59,334 nt of DNA, taken from the NCBI RefSeq assembly GCF_001692325.1, contig NZ_LXKN01000028.1, positions 1 to 59,334 of the forward strand, given 5' to 3'. A program made the position numbers and the translations under genes. Numbering within the stretch: the first letter of the stretch is position 1; each line of letters opens with the position of its first letter. Below are positions 1 to 8,684 of this stretch, in pieces. A model generated the notes under the pieces. It saw only the letters and a list, made by a program, of their open reading frames with translations, searched no databases and was not told the DNA's origin. This stretch comes from Rhizobium sp. AC27/96. Lineage in GTDB: Bacteria; Pseudomonadota; Alphaproteobacteria; Rhizobiales; Rhizobiaceae.

Positions 1-45
1 ACAAGAACTTGACCACACCAACAGAACCGAAACATACATAAAAGG

Positions 46-93
46 CGGGTCAAATCTCGGTGGAAATACCGGGTCAGTTCCTACCGGAAATCA
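46..93. repeat. Tandem 24-bp degenerate repeat, possible IS21-family end
   Basis: Two adjacent 24-bp units (46-69 and 70-93) share CGGGTCA at the start and GGAAAT near the end. Repeated GGGTCA units of this kind resemble the multiple terminal repeats at the ends of IS21-family elements. The flanking istB-like coding part would lie off the left edge of the window, so this is an inference from pattern only. The rest of 94-357 shows no supportable gene; the only open stretch is about 33 codons from 108 and looks fortuitous. Confidence 0.35.
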
Positions 94-357
94 ACATGCG
101 GTGATCATGAAGAATCCCAACATCATGGCCATGGCTCTCGCTATCTCGGCGCGCCGTCTGGTGGTCGATTATCGTGATTGCTGCCGGCGACCCATTAATT
201 TGGGTTAGCAGTCAGATGCGCTGCCGGTAGTAAGTCTTTCCCCGATTGACGGAGCAACCTGACAACCGGCGGACTCATGGTCGATCAGGGCGAGCTGAAT
301 GCGCTGGCCGCGATATCTGGTTGCTGCCGGTCGTGGTTTAAAATCTGCGGCCGGCTG

Positions 358-1314
358 TCATGGATGAGCTTCCACGGTCGTAGCCGCATCCTCCGTCCGC
401 CTTGAGAAATAATTGGCGATCAGCGCGCCCGAGATATTGTGCCAAACGCTGAATATCGCGCTGGGTACGGCGGCAATGGGCGAGAAGTAGGCCGTCGCAA
501 GGGCGGCGCCGAGACCGCTGTTCTGCATGCCCACCTCGATCGCCAGCGCCTTGCGCTTCGGCAATGAAAGGCCGAAAAGCTTGGCGGCAAAATAGCCGAA
601 CAAGTAGCCAAAGCCATTGTGCAGGACGACGATCGCGAAGATCAGGAGGCCAGATTGGGCAATCGCGCCCTTGCTGGCGCCGACCACTGCTGCGACGATA
701 AGAACGATACCAACGACGCTGACGATCGGCAGCAACGGCATCGCACCTTTGACAACGCCGGGAATGAGCTTCTGGAAGATGAACCCCAGGGCCAGAGGCA
801 GCAGGATGACCTGCACGATGCTGATGAACATGGATAGCGGATCGACCGGCAGGTATTGGCTTGCAAACATCCAGACCAGGAACGGCGTGACAATCGGCGC
901 AGCGAGCGTGGTGACGCTGGTGCAGGCGACGCTCAATGCCACGTCGCCCTTGGCAAGGTAAGTCATGACGTTACTCGAAGTCCCGCCCGGGCAGCATCCG
1001 ACGAGAATGACGCCGGCGGCGACTTCCGGCGGCATCGGGATAATTCTTGTGAGGATAACCGCGATCGTCGGCATGATCAGAAAATGCGCGAAGACGCCGA
1101 TGGCCACTTCAAACGGGCGTTTCAGCAGCTCCCGAAAATCGTCGATCGACAATGTCAGGCCCATGCCGAACATGATGATCCCGAGCAGCCAGACGATGTA
1201 AGGTGCAACATGCTTGAACACATCAGGCAGGAAGAAGCCGAGAACGGCAAATACGATGACCCAGAGCGCGAAGGTCCTGCCTACAAAGGTGGAAAAAGAT
1301 GCAAGTGCTTTCAT
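358..1314 (-). CDS. Bile acid:sodium symporter (BASS) family transporter
   Basis: This 318-residue membrane protein has about nine hydrophobic segments across its length and no soluble domain. Two BASS hallmarks are visible: a GCCPGGTSSN motif near residue 107, followed by LAKGDVALS, and an EVGMQNSGLG motif near residue 260. Both belong to the sodium-binding crossover helices of the family. Members import organic anions such as bile acids, pantoate or 2-oxoacids with sodium; the substrate here cannot be read from the sequence. The gene is divergent from a 2-hydroxyacid dehydrogenase at 1677, so a hydroxy- or oxo-acid substrate is an attractive guess. Length is normal for the bacterial branch. 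Confidence 0.9.
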   Translation of the reverse strand: MKALASFSTFVGRTFALWVIVFAVLGFFLPDVFKHVAPYIVWLLGIIMFGMGLTLSIDDFRELLKRPFEVAIGVFAHFLIMPTIAVILTRIIPMPPEVAAGVILVGCCPGGTSSNVMTYLAKGDVALSVACTSVTTLAAPIVTPFLVWMFASQYLPVDPLSMFISIVQVILLPLALGFIFQKLIPGVVKGAMPLLPIVSVVGIVLIVAAVVGASKGAIAQSGLLIFAIVVLHNGFGYLFGYFAAKLFGLSLPKRKALAIEVGMQNSGLGAALATAYFSPIAAVPSAIFSVWHNISGALIANYFSRRTEDAATTVEAHP

Positions 1315-1676
1315 GATATCCTCACAGTGGCCGTTTCCGCTTTATTCCCGTGAGGCAGGCTGTCAAGCGGCCTGAGACCGGGACCGGTTCCGCGCGCGAA
1401 ATTTGGATGAGGCGATGCTTTTCTGCATATGCCGGCTAAGTTGCCAATCAAGAGATTCACGGGCTAGGCTTCGATTGGCTTTCCCAGCCTGCATCCGCGC
1501 TTTGACTTAACAAGTGCCGTGGCTGGCCGCAGCGATGGAGGAAGTTTCCCATCGCGTGTGAACGCATCCAGCGGGCTTCGTGTTGTCCACTGGCAGATTT
1601 CCAGAGGCCGAACGTAAAAGCCTCTTGCAGAAAATCGTTTTTCTGATACGACTCCCCGACATCAGAGGGAGGCATC
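1315..1676. promoter_or_regulatory. Divergent intergenic region
   Basis: This 362-bp gap separates the BASS transporter (leftward) from the hydroxyacid dehydrogenase (rightward) and should hold both promoters. The one clear element is the AGAAAATCG-type dyad at 1628-1645, annotated separately. No further gene of convincing quality is seen; short frames in both strands lack ribosome binding sites and recognisable products. Confidence 0.5.
1628..1645. promoter_or_regulatory. Palindromic operator, copy 1
   Basis: CAGAAAATCGTTTTTCTG is an 18-bp dyad with eight of nine pairs matched and a central CG, the format typical of LacI-family operators. It lies about 32 bp upstream of the dehydrogenase start and differs at one position out of 16 in its core from the perfect copy at 2721-2738. 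The LacI-type regulator at 6371 is the likely, but unproven, binder. Confidence 0.6.
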
Positions 1677-2702
1677 ATGAGCCGCAATATCATTCTCGTC
1701 GATCCGCTGCCGCGGACTGTCGATCTCATTATGGAGCCGAGCGTCAAGGCGAGGCTGCATCAACTCGGTGATGTCGTTATCTCCGAGGATCGGCAGATGC
1801 CTGCCGATCAGGTCGATGAACTTCTTCCTGATACCGTGTTGATTTTCGGCCAGACCGACATGCCGAAGGAACGTCTTGATCGCGCGCCGAGACTGAAGGC
1901 GATCATCAATGTCGAATCCAACTTCATGCCCAATATCGACTATCAGGCCTGTGTTGAGCGGGGCATCTGGGTCATTACGCCGGCGTCTGCCTTTGCGTCA
2001 CCCGTTGCGGAATCCTCTCTGGCCATGGCCTTGGATCTGGCTCGCGGCATTACGCAGGCTGATCGGGATTTTCGCCAGGGCATCGAGCAGTATGGTCTTG
2101 CGGGCAACACAGATACCTTCCGCTTTGCCGGTGCGTCCGTCGGCATCGTCGGTTTCGGAGATCTTGGGCGCCAGCTGCGAGAACTGATCCGGCCGTTCCG
2201 CAATCATGTCCGGGTTTTCGATCCCTGGCTGCCGAATGAGATCATCGAGCGGGCCGACTGCGTTCCGGTCGGACTGGACGAGGTTCTTTCGCAGAGCCAG
2301 GTGGTTTTCGTCTTTGCAAGCGTGACGAGCGAGAATGAAGGTTTCATCGGTGCGCGCGAATTTGCCATGATGAAGCCGGGGGCTGCCTTCCTGTTGATGA
2401 GCCGCGCCGCTGTCGTCGACTTTCCGGCGATGTTGGCCGCCGCTGCTTCCGGGCATATTCGCGTCGCGACAGACGTGTTTCCCGAGGAGCCCGTTGCGGC
2501 TGATGATCCGGTTCGCTCTACGCCGGGACTTCTCTTGTCCGCGCACAGGACGGGCGGCACGCAGGATGCGCTATATGCGCTTGGCTCCATGGCGGTCGCG
2601 GATGCCGAGCTGATCATGAAGGGCCTGCCGCCGCAGCTTTGCCGGCGAGCCGATCCCGCCACGGCAGCTCGACTGAAGTCGAAGCCGGTGTCGGTGACCT
2701 GA
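1677..2702 (+). CDS. D-isomer-specific 2-hydroxyacid dehydrogenase
   Basis: This 341-residue protein has the two-domain layout of NAD-dependent 2-hydroxyacid dehydrogenases. A Rossmann glycine motif (VGIVGFGDLG) lies near residue 158. The C-terminal half keeps the PEEP segment and the catalytic histidine in LSAHRTGG. The usual arginine segment is altered to FASVTSENEGFIG. It would interconvert a 2-hydroxyacid and its 2-oxoacid in the cytosol. The start follows GGGAGG at 1667-1672. It sits just upstream of alsBAC and shares that operon's operator-like palindrome, so it probably serves the same sugar-derived pathway. The exact substrate is unknown. Confidence 0.85.
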   Translation: MSRNIILVDPLPRTVDLIMEPSVKARLHQLGDVVISEDRQMPADQVDELLPDTVLIFGQTDMPKERLDRAPRLKAIINVESNFMPNIDYQACVERGIWVITPASAFASPVAESSLAMALDLARGITQADRDFRQGIEQYGLAGNTDTFRFAGASVGIVGFGDLGRQLRELIRPFRNHVRVFDPWLPNEIIERADCVPVGLDEVLSQSQVVFVFASVTSENEGFIGAREFAMMKPGAAFLLMSRAAVVDFPAMLAAAASGHIRVATDVFPEEPVAADDPVRSTPGLLLSAHRTGGTQDALYALGSMAVADAELIMKGLPPQLCRRADPATAARLKSKPVSVT

Positions 2703-2720
2703 GTAAGGGAATTTATATTT

Positions 2721-2738
2721 TAGAAAATCGATTTTCTA
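2721..2738. promoter_or_regulatory. Perfect palindromic operator, copy 2
   Basis: TAGAAAATCGATTTTCTA is a perfect 18-bp palindrome about 77 bp upstream of alsB. Its core matches copy 1 upstream of the dehydrogenase at 15 of 16 positions. The symmetric centre on CG fits a LacI-family repressor site, which the downstream regulator gene at 6371 would supply. Confidence 0.65.
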
Positions 2739-2742
2739 GATC

Positions 2743-2778
2743 GGGGAATGGTCCCCAAACCCGGTGTTGGATACCGGG
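2743..2778 (+). promoter_or_regulatory. Two short hairpins in the alsB leader
   Basis: GGGGA at 2743-2747 pairs with TCCCC at 2752-2756, and CCCGGT at 2760-2765 pairs with ACCGGG at 2773-2778. Both fall between the operator and the ribosome binding site, so they would form in the 5' untranslated mRNA. They may stabilise the transcript; no riboswitch family is recognised. Confidence 0.35.
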
Positions 2779-2814
2779 CGCGGCGAAGCCGTGATTTATC
2801 GGAGGAGAATGATC

Positions 2815-3753
2815 ATGAACAGGATGAAGCTTTTTGCCGCGGCCGCAATCGCGGCGACCGCACTTTTTAGCAGCGTTCAGGCCCAGGCCGCCGACTATGC
2901 CGTCATCTTGAAGACGCTCGCCAATCCCTATTGGCAGGACGTCCAGAAGGGCGTGCAGGCGAAAGCCAAGGAACTCGGCGTCGAGGTCGACATCTTCGCG
3001 TCGCCGTCGGAGGACGATACGCAGGCGCAGCTGCAGCTGTTCGAAGATGTCCTGAATCGCAACTACAAGGGCGTCGCCTTCGCGCCGATCTCGTCGGTGA
3101 ACCTGGTGCAGCCGGCAGCGAAGGCCTACAAGGCCGGAATCGCGCTCGTCAATATCGATGAGCAGATCGACATGGCGGCTCTCAAGCAGGCCGGCGGCAA
3201 TGTCGAAGCCTTCATCACCACCGACAATGTTGCCGTTGGCAAGAAGGGCGCCGACTTCATCATCGGCAAGCTCGGCTCTGCCGGTGGTGAAGTTGCCATT
3301 ATCGAAGGCAAGGCGGGTGTCGCCTCGGGCGAAGCCCGCAAGAGCGGGGCCACTCAGGCCTTCCAGAGCGCAAAGGGTGTCAAGCTGGTCGCGAGCCAGC
3401 CGGCCGATTGGGACCGCCTCAAGGCCCTCGATGTGGCCAGCAACATCCTGCAGTCTTCGCCGGATCTGAAGGCATTCTATTGCGCCAACGATACGATGGC
3501 GCTCGGCGTCGTTCAGGCCGTGCAGAATGCCGGCAAGGCGGGCCAGGTCATTGTTGTTGGAACTGACGGTGCGCCGGAAGCAAGAGATTCCGTCAATGCC
3601 GGTCGTCTGACGGCGACGGTTGCCCAGGATCCGCAGAAGCTCGGCGCAGATGGTCTCGAACTTGTCGTCGCAGCCGCCAAGAAGGGTTCGCTGACGCCGG
3701 TCGATACGCAGGCAAAGCAGGTCGCCGTCGACTCCGTGCTCGTCACCAAATAA
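2815..3753 (+). CDS. alsB: D-allose/D-allulose-type sugar ABC transporter, periplasmic binding protein
   Basis: This roughly 312-residue CUT2-family binding protein begins with a Sec signal peptide ending at AQA-AD. The mature protein closely follows E. coli AlsB as I remember it, including AVILKTLANPYW near the N-terminus, DIFASPSEDDTQAQ, the FAPISSVNLV segment, EGKAGVASGEARKSGA, and ASQPADWDRLKALDVA. It would bind a free aldo- or ketohexose in the periplasm and deliver it to AlsAC. The start at 2815 is chosen because GGAGGAG at 2801-2807 is correctly spaced; an in-frame ATG at 2809 is too close. It is the first gene of the alsBAC operon. D-allose itself is inferred from similarity; D-allulose is equally possible given the epimerases nearby. 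Confidence 0.88.
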   Translation: MNRMKLFAAAAIAATALFSSVQAQAADYAVILKTLANPYWQDVQKGVQAKAKELGVEVDIFASPSEDDTQAQLQLFEDVLNRNYKGVAFAPISSVNLVQPAAKAYKAGIALVNIDEQIDMAALKQAGGNVEAFITTDNVAVGKKGADFIIGKLGSAGGEVAIIEGKAGVASGEARKSGATQAFQSAKGVKLVASQPADWDRLKALDVASNILQSSPDLKAFYCANDTMALGVVQAVQNAGKAGQVIVVGTDGAPEARDSVNAGRLTATVAQDPQKLGADGLELVVAAAKKGSLTPVDTQAKQVAVDSVLVTK

Positions 3754-3760
3754 CGCCAGA

Positions 3761-3788
3761 CCGCCGCGGACTAAACCAACCGCGGCGG
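3761..3788 (+). terminator. GC-rich intercistronic hairpin after alsB
   Basis: CCGCCGCGG at 3761-3769 pairs perfectly with CCGCGGCGG at 3780-3788 around a 10-base loop. It sits directly between the binding-protein and ATPase genes and has no U-tract. This fits a partial terminator or 3'-stabilising structure that keeps binding-protein mRNA in excess over the membrane components. Confidence 0.55.
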
Positions 3789-3813
3789 CATCTCTCCCGT
3801 AAGGAGTATGGCC

Positions 3814-5361
3814 ATGGAGAATGGCGAAAAGACCTTGAAAACTCCGATCGTCAGGATGAGAGGGATTGAGAAGTCCTTCGGCGGCATTCGCGCACTGAAA
3901 GGTGTCGATCTCGATATCCATGCAGGAGAAGTTCACGTCGTGCTCGGTGAGAACGGCGCGGGCAAATCCACACTGATGAAAGTGCTGTCCGGCATCTATC
4001 AGCCGACCGCCGGGACGATCGAGATTGACGGTAACCCGTTCTCGCAGTTGACACCGGCGGATGCCTCGGAAGCCGGCATCTCCATCATCTATCAGGAACT
4101 AAGCGTCATCAACGAGCTCTCGGCTCTCGAGAACCTGTTCGTCGGGCGCCTTCGCACCAAGCGGCGTTTCGGCTTTCCGATGATCGACTGGAAGAGAATG
4201 GAGACGGAAGCCCGGGCCATTCTCTCGCAGCTTGGTCTTGACATAAATCTTCGGCGACCCGTCGCCGAGCTTCCGATCGCTCACCGGCAAATACTCGAGA
4301 TCGCCAAGTCGCTAATGGGCAAGGTCCGGGTTTTGGTCATGGACGAGCCGACCTCGTCGTTGACCAAAATCGAGGTCGACCGTCTGCTTGATCTTGTTCG
4401 CAAGCTTCGGGAGCAGGGCATGGCGATCCTGTTCATTTCGCATAAATTCGATGAAGTACGGGCCATCGGCGATCGTTTCTCGGTCTTGAAAGATGGCAGT
4501 TCCAACGGCACCGGCCTGATCGCCGAGCACACGAATGACGACTTGATCAGGATGATGGTGGGTCGCGTCGTACAGCAGAAATTCCTTTCGTCCCATCCAA
4601 TCGACAGAACCGGATCACCGGTGCTTGAGGTGCGCAATGTCACTTCGGCCGATCGCAAACGCGTCAAGGATGTCAGTTTCGACGTGCACCATGGTGAGGT
4701 CTTCGGTTTTGCCGGGTTGATCGGCTCCGGCCGGACGGAATTGATGAATTGCCTGTTCGGCGCTGAAAAGCGCGCATCCGGATCCATCGTTCTCAATGGG
4801 CGGGATATCACGCCGCGCAATCCCTTGAAGGCGTTGAAGAGCGGCATGGCCTATATCACCGAAAGCCGCAGGCAGACCGGCTTCATGCCCAACTTCACGA
4901 TCATGGAAAACACCGTCGTTTCCGCGCGCGTCAAGGCATCTCCGCTGCGCGGCGCTCTGGGGCTTGTCTCGTCGCGGGCCGACAGGGCGCTTGCCGAGCG
5001 TGAAAGCAAGAGATTGGCCGTCAAGGCCCGGTCCGTCGACCAGCTCGTAACGGAACTGTCGGGCGGCAACCAGCAAAAGGTGCTGGTCGGCAAATGGATG
5101 GCGACGAACCCGGAGGTCTTCATCTTCGATGAACCGACACGCGGGATCGATATCGGCGCCAAGGCGGAAATCTACGCGATCATTCGAAAGCTGGCTGACG
5201 AGGGCAAGGCCGTCATCGTCGTTTCCTCCGAGCTGCCTGAGATTCTTGCCGTCTGCGACCGGATCGCGGTGTTTCGCGCCGGCTCGATCGGCGGCCTCGT
5301 CGAGGGCGCCACCGCCAATGAGGAAATGCTTCTACAATATGCAATCGGAGGAGTTGCCTGA
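3814..5361 (+). CDS. alsA: CUT2 sugar ABC transporter, double ATP-binding subunit
   Basis: This roughly 515-residue protein has two tandem ABC domains, the CUT2 format. Domain 1 has Walker A GENGAGKST, a relaxed signature and Walker B VLVMDEPTSSLT. Domain 2 has the family's degenerate P-loop GLIGSGRTE, the signature LSGGNQQK and Walker B FIFDEPTRGID. It would power sugar uptake with AlsB and AlsC at the inner membrane. An ATG at 3808 is also in frame, but AAGGAG at 3801-3806 is better spaced for 3814. It overlaps the permease gene by one base, so the two are translationally coupled. Confidence 0.9.
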   Translation: MENGEKTLKTPIVRMRGIEKSFGGIRALKGVDLDIHAGEVHVVLGENGAGKSTLMKVLSGIYQPTAGTIEIDGNPFSQLTPADASEAGISIIYQELSVINELSALENLFVGRLRTKRRFGFPMIDWKRMETEARAILSQLGLDINLRRPVAELPIAHRQILEIAKSLMGKVRVLVMDEPTSSLTKIEVDRLLDLVRKLREQGMAILFISHKFDEVRAIGDRFSVLKDGSSNGTGLIAEHTNDDLIRMMVGRVVQQKFLSSHPIDRTGSPVLEVRNVTSADRKRVKDVSFDVHHGEVFGFAGLIGSGRTELMNCLFGAEKRASGSIVLNGRDITPRNPLKALKSGMAYITESRRQTGFMPNFTIMENTVVSARVKASPLRGALGLVSSRADRALAERESKRLAVKARSVDQLVTELSGGNQQKVLVGKWMATNPEVFIFDEPTRGIDIGAKAEIYAIIRKLADEGKAVIVVSSELPEILAVCDRIAVFRAGSIGGLVEGATANEEMLLQYAIGGVA

Positions 5362-6302
5362 TGGGCCGCCTTGAAAAATTCTGGGAGACCTACGGTACTC
5401 TCTGCATACTCATCGTCATCCTTGTGCTTTTCAGCATCCTGTCGCCGGCCTACTTCCTGCGCAAGGATAATCTGGTGCAGATCGTGCTTCAGAGCTCGAT
5501 CACGATCCTTCTTGCCCTGGGTGAATTTTTCCCGATTCTGATCGCCGGCATCGATCTTTCCGTCGGCTCCATCCTGGCGCTTGCAGGTATCGTGACAGGC
5601 AAGCTGCTGCTGATGGGTTTCGATCCCTGGCTTGCCGTGCTGATAGGCGGCGCTGGCGTCGGCATTCTGCTTGGAGCCATCAACGGCCTTTTGGTCAATT
5701 TTACCGGATTGCACCCCTTCATTATCACGCTTGGCACCAATGCCATCTTCCGCGGCGTCACCTTGATCATCTCAGGCGCTACGCCGGTCTTCGGCTTCCC
5801 CTATGCCTTCACGGATGCGCTGACAGGCTCGCTTTTCTACGTTCCGGTGCCGATTATCGTTGCGCTCGCGATGGCGCTGATCCTCTGGTGGATGACCCGG
5901 CAGACGCGCCTTGGAAGGAACATATACGCGGTCGGCGGAAACAAGGAGGCGGCGTTCTTTTCGGGGATCGATGTGAAGTTCCATACGCTGATGGTTTTCA
6001 TGATCTCGGGGCTTTGTGCTGGGCTTGCCGGCGTTCTCAGCACCGCCCGCCTCGGTGCGGCGGAGCCTGCTGCGGGAACCGGGTTCGAGACCTTCGCCAT
6101 CGCCTCGGCCATCATCGGGGGAACGAGCTTCTTTGGTGGCAAAGGGAGAATTCCCTCCGTCGTCATCGGCGGCCTCATCATCGGCACGATCAGCAACGGC
6201 CTCAACCTTCTGCGTGTTCCGACTTTCTACCAGCTCGTGGTCATGGGTGGCCTGATCATCCTTGCCGTCTCACTCGACCGGTTGATCGGTACGCGACGCT
6301 AA
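5361..6302 (+). CDS. alsC: CUT2 sugar ABC transporter permease
   Basis: This 313-residue polytopic permease is of the RbsC/AlsC type, with about nine to ten hydrophobic segments. The conserved AGIDLSVGSILAL block lies near residue 65, and GLHPFIITLGTNAIFRG is the typical cytoplasmic-side motif. A late GGTSFFGGKGRI segment matches the family. It begins one base inside the alsA stop and completes the alsBAC importer. Confidence 0.9.
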   Translation: MGRLEKFWETYGTLCILIVILVLFSILSPAYFLRKDNLVQIVLQSSITILLALGEFFPILIAGIDLSVGSILALAGIVTGKLLLMGFDPWLAVLIGGAGVGILLGAINGLLVNFTGLHPFIITLGTNAIFRGVTLIISGATPVFGFPYAFTDALTGSLFYVPVPIIVALAMALILWWMTRQTRLGRNIYAVGGNKEAAFFSGIDVKFHTLMVFMISGLCAGLAGVLSTARLGAAEPAAGTGFETFAIASAIIGGTSFFGGKGRIPSVVIGGLIIGTISNGLNLLRVPTFYQLVVMGGLIILAVSLDRLIGTRR

Positions 6303-6370
6303 CCTCGTCTTTGATGCCGGGATAGGGATCGTTATGATCGGGTGAATCAATGAGGGTGGCGAGAGTGAAA

Positions 6371-7420
6371 ATGGCAAATACAGGTGCTAAAAAGGCTCCG
6401 ACGATCAAGGACGTGGCGGCTCTTGCCGGTGTCGCTCCTGGCACGGTTTCGAACGTCCTCACCGGAAAGAAGCTGGTGGCGGAGCCTCTGCGCAAAGCTG
6501 TGTTCGATGCCATTGCAACTCTCGACTACCGGCCCAATCACCTCGCCTCCAGCCTTCGGTTCGGGAAAACGAAAACCATCGGGATCGTCGTCCCGGACCT
6601 GACCAACCCGTTCTTTTCCGGGCTGGTCAAGGAGCTTGAACTTCGGGCCCTGAAATCGGGGTTTCAGACCCTGCTGATGAGCAGCCATGAAGAGGTCGCG
6701 GAAGAGAAGGAGAGGATAAAGGCGCTCGTGTCTCGTCAGGTCGATGGTTTGATCATCTCGTCGAGCGGCGATTCCATCGATCCGTCCCCGAATTCCAGCA
6801 TCAACGGCGTGCCGACGGTTCTCGTCGACCGGGCTTTTACGGTCGAGGGGTTCGATACGGTGTCTGCCGACAATGAACAGGCTGCATTGACGGGAACGCA
6901 GCATCTCATCGATCTCGGCCACAAGCGCATAACCTTTCTGGCGACGGCGCTTGGCCTCGGTAACATGGAGGAGCGTGTATCGGGCTACCGCAAGGCGATG
7001 GCTGCGGCAGGCTTGCCGGACGCCAATGTCGTATATGGAGGGCTGACGATCGAGAGTTGCCGGAGCGCGCTGGAGCAGGAGCTGAGGCGCGCTGATCGGC
7101 CGACGGCGATCTTCGCGTCAGCCTATGTGGCGACGCTCGGAGCAGCCAAGGCGATCAGGGCGGTCGATCTGGCGTTTCCGAACGACGTATCCTTGCTCGG
7201 CTTTGACGACTCCGATTGGATGACCGTTTTGCGGCCCTATGTCAGCACGATCGAGCAGCCCTTGGGGGAACTCAGCGAGGCGTGCTGGGAGATGCTGCAA
7301 CGGCGCATGAAGAAGCGCGACAGTCCGATGGCGCACAAGCGTGTCACTTGCGCCTTGAGGGCGCGTGAATCCACCCGCAGGGTTGTTCGCAAGCCTGTTC
7401 AACCTCCACCCGAAAACTAG
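6371..7420 (+). CDS. LacI-family transcriptional regulator
   Basis: This roughly 349-residue regulator has the LacI helix-turn-helix at its N-terminus (TIKDVAALAGVAPGTVSNVL, then a hinge ending NHLASSLRFGKT). A periplasmic-binding-protein-like effector domain follows from about residue 60 (IGIVVPDLTNPFFSGLV, then VDGLIIS). It lies downstream of alsC in the same direction and is the obvious candidate to bind the palindromes at 1628 and 2721 and to sense the imported sugar. The start at 6371 is preceded by GCGAGAG and gives the usual short lead before the HTH; 6350 is an in-frame alternative. Confidence 0.9.
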   Translation: MANTGAKKAPTIKDVAALAGVAPGTVSNVLTGKKLVAEPLRKAVFDAIATLDYRPNHLASSLRFGKTKTIGIVVPDLTNPFFSGLVKELELRALKSGFQTLLMSSHEEVAEEKERIKALVSRQVDGLIISSSGDSIDPSPNSSINGVPTVLVDRAFTVEGFDTVSADNEQAALTGTQHLIDLGHKRITFLATALGLGNMEERVSGYRKAMAAAGLPDANVVYGGLTIESCRSALEQELRRADRPTAIFASAYVATLGAAKAIRAVDLAFPNDVSLLGFDDSDWMTVLRPYVSTIEQPLGELSEACWEMLQRRMKKRDSPMAHKRVTCALRARESTRRVVRKPVQPPPEN

Positions 7421-7483
7421 CTGTACACGCCGATGACCGTGCGCAGCGACGGCCCTTGGCGATCGCCTTCAAAAGGATATGAG

Positions 7484-8617
7484 ATGACAAGAATTCGACT
7501 GGGCATGGTCGGTGGTGGCAGGGGTTCATTTATCGGTGGTGTTCATCGCATCGCCGCACGGATGGATGGATTATACGACGTCGTTGCCGGCGTCTTTTCC
7601 TCGGATGCCGAACGCAACAAGGGTTCGGCCGAAGATATCGGCGTTGAAGCCTCGCGTGCCTATGGCAGCATCGAGGACATGATCCGCGGCGAGCAGGGAA
7701 GGGCTGATGGCATAGAGGCGGTCGTCATCGCGACGCCGAACCATCTCCATTTCGAAGCGGCCAAGGCGTGCCTCGAGGCCGGCCTGCACGTCATCTGCGA
7801 CAAGCCGGTGACCGCGACGCTCGAAGACGCGATCGAGCTTGAGAAGATTGTGGGCCGGACAGGCAAGCACTTCTTCCTGACGCATAATTATACCGGCTAC
7901 CCGATGGTCCGTCAGATGCGTGACATGGTCGCCGCCGGTGAATTGGGAGAGATCAGAACCCTTCATGCCGAATATGTTCAGGACTGGCTGACGGAGCCGA
8001 TGGAGCAGCGCGGGGCTAAGGGTGCTGAGTGGCGCACGGACCCTTCGAAATCCGGCGCCGGCGGGTCGATCGGCGATATCGGCACCCACGCCTACAATCT
8101 GGCCACCTTCGTGCTCGGTCGCCGCCCCTCGCATCTTCTGGCTGATCTCTCGTCCTTCGTTCCCGGACGCCGGCTTGACGATAACGCGTCGATCCTTCTG
8201 CGCTACGAGAATGGCGCGAAGGGCACGATGTGGGTGAGCCAGGTTGCGGTCGGCAACGAGAACCACTTCACGTTCCGGGTTTACGGCACCAAGGGCGGCC
8301 TCGAATGGGAGCAGGAAGATCCGAACCGGCTCTGGTTTACGCAATATGGCAAGCCGAAGCAGCTCCTCACCCGAGGTGGCGCGCAGGCGACCTCAGGCAA
8401 TACGGACTCGATCCGGATACCTGCCGGCCATCCCGAAGGTTTTCTTGAGGCCTTCGCCAATCTCTATCGCGACGCTGCGCTGGTGCTTCGTGGCAAGGCG
8501 ACCGACAGGAAGCTCTCGCTCCCCGGCATAAGAGAAGGCGTGCAGGGGTTGGAGTTTGTCGACGCCTGCGTTCGGTCGTCGTCGGCGAACGGTGCATGGG
8601 TGGACGTGCTCGCATGA
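7484..8617 (+). CDS. Gfo/Idh/MocA-family sugar oxidoreductase
   Basis: This roughly 377-residue protein has an N-terminal Rossmann fold (LGMVGGGRGSFIGG) and the family motif CDKPVTAT near residue 105, whose lysine is catalytic in relatives. The C-terminal alpha/beta domain includes GGSIGDIGTHAYNLATFV, with the conserved D and H that complete the active site. It would oxidise or reduce a sugar or polyol hydroxyl with NAD(P). It sits between the LacI regulator and the epimerase genes, so it probably acts on the sugar imported by AlsBAC. ATG 7484 follows AAAAGGA at good spacing; upstream codons to 7433 are unlikely to be translated. Confidence 0.88.
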   Translation: MTRIRLGMVGGGRGSFIGGVHRIAARMDGLYDVVAGVFSSDAERNKGSAEDIGVEASRAYGSIEDMIRGEQGRADGIEAVVIATPNHLHFEAAKACLEAGLHVICDKPVTATLEDAIELEKIVGRTGKHFFLTHNYTGYPMVRQMRDMVAAGELGEIRTLHAEYVQDWLTEPMEQRGAKGAEWRTDPSKSGAGGSIGDIGTHAYNLATFVLGRRPSHLLADLSSFVPGRRLDDNASILLRYENGAKGTMWVSQVAVGNENHFTFRVYGTKGGLEWEQEDPNRLWFTQYGKPKQLLTRGGAQATSGNTDSIRIPAGHPEGFLEAFANLYRDAALVLRGKATDRKLSLPGIREGVQGLEFVDACVRSSSANGAWVDVLA

Positions 8618-8684
8618 AGCTGTCGGCAGATATGACATCGCGAGCGATCGTTTCGCTCCATGACGCAATACAGAAAGAGACATT

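Noticed and set aside
108..209. 33-codon plus-strand frame near the left edge
   Set aside because: No ribosome site, no recognisable product and atypical composition.
2713..3936. 407-codon minus-strand frame over alsB
   Set aside because: It runs antisense to a strongly conserved binding-protein gene and has no domain or ribosome site.
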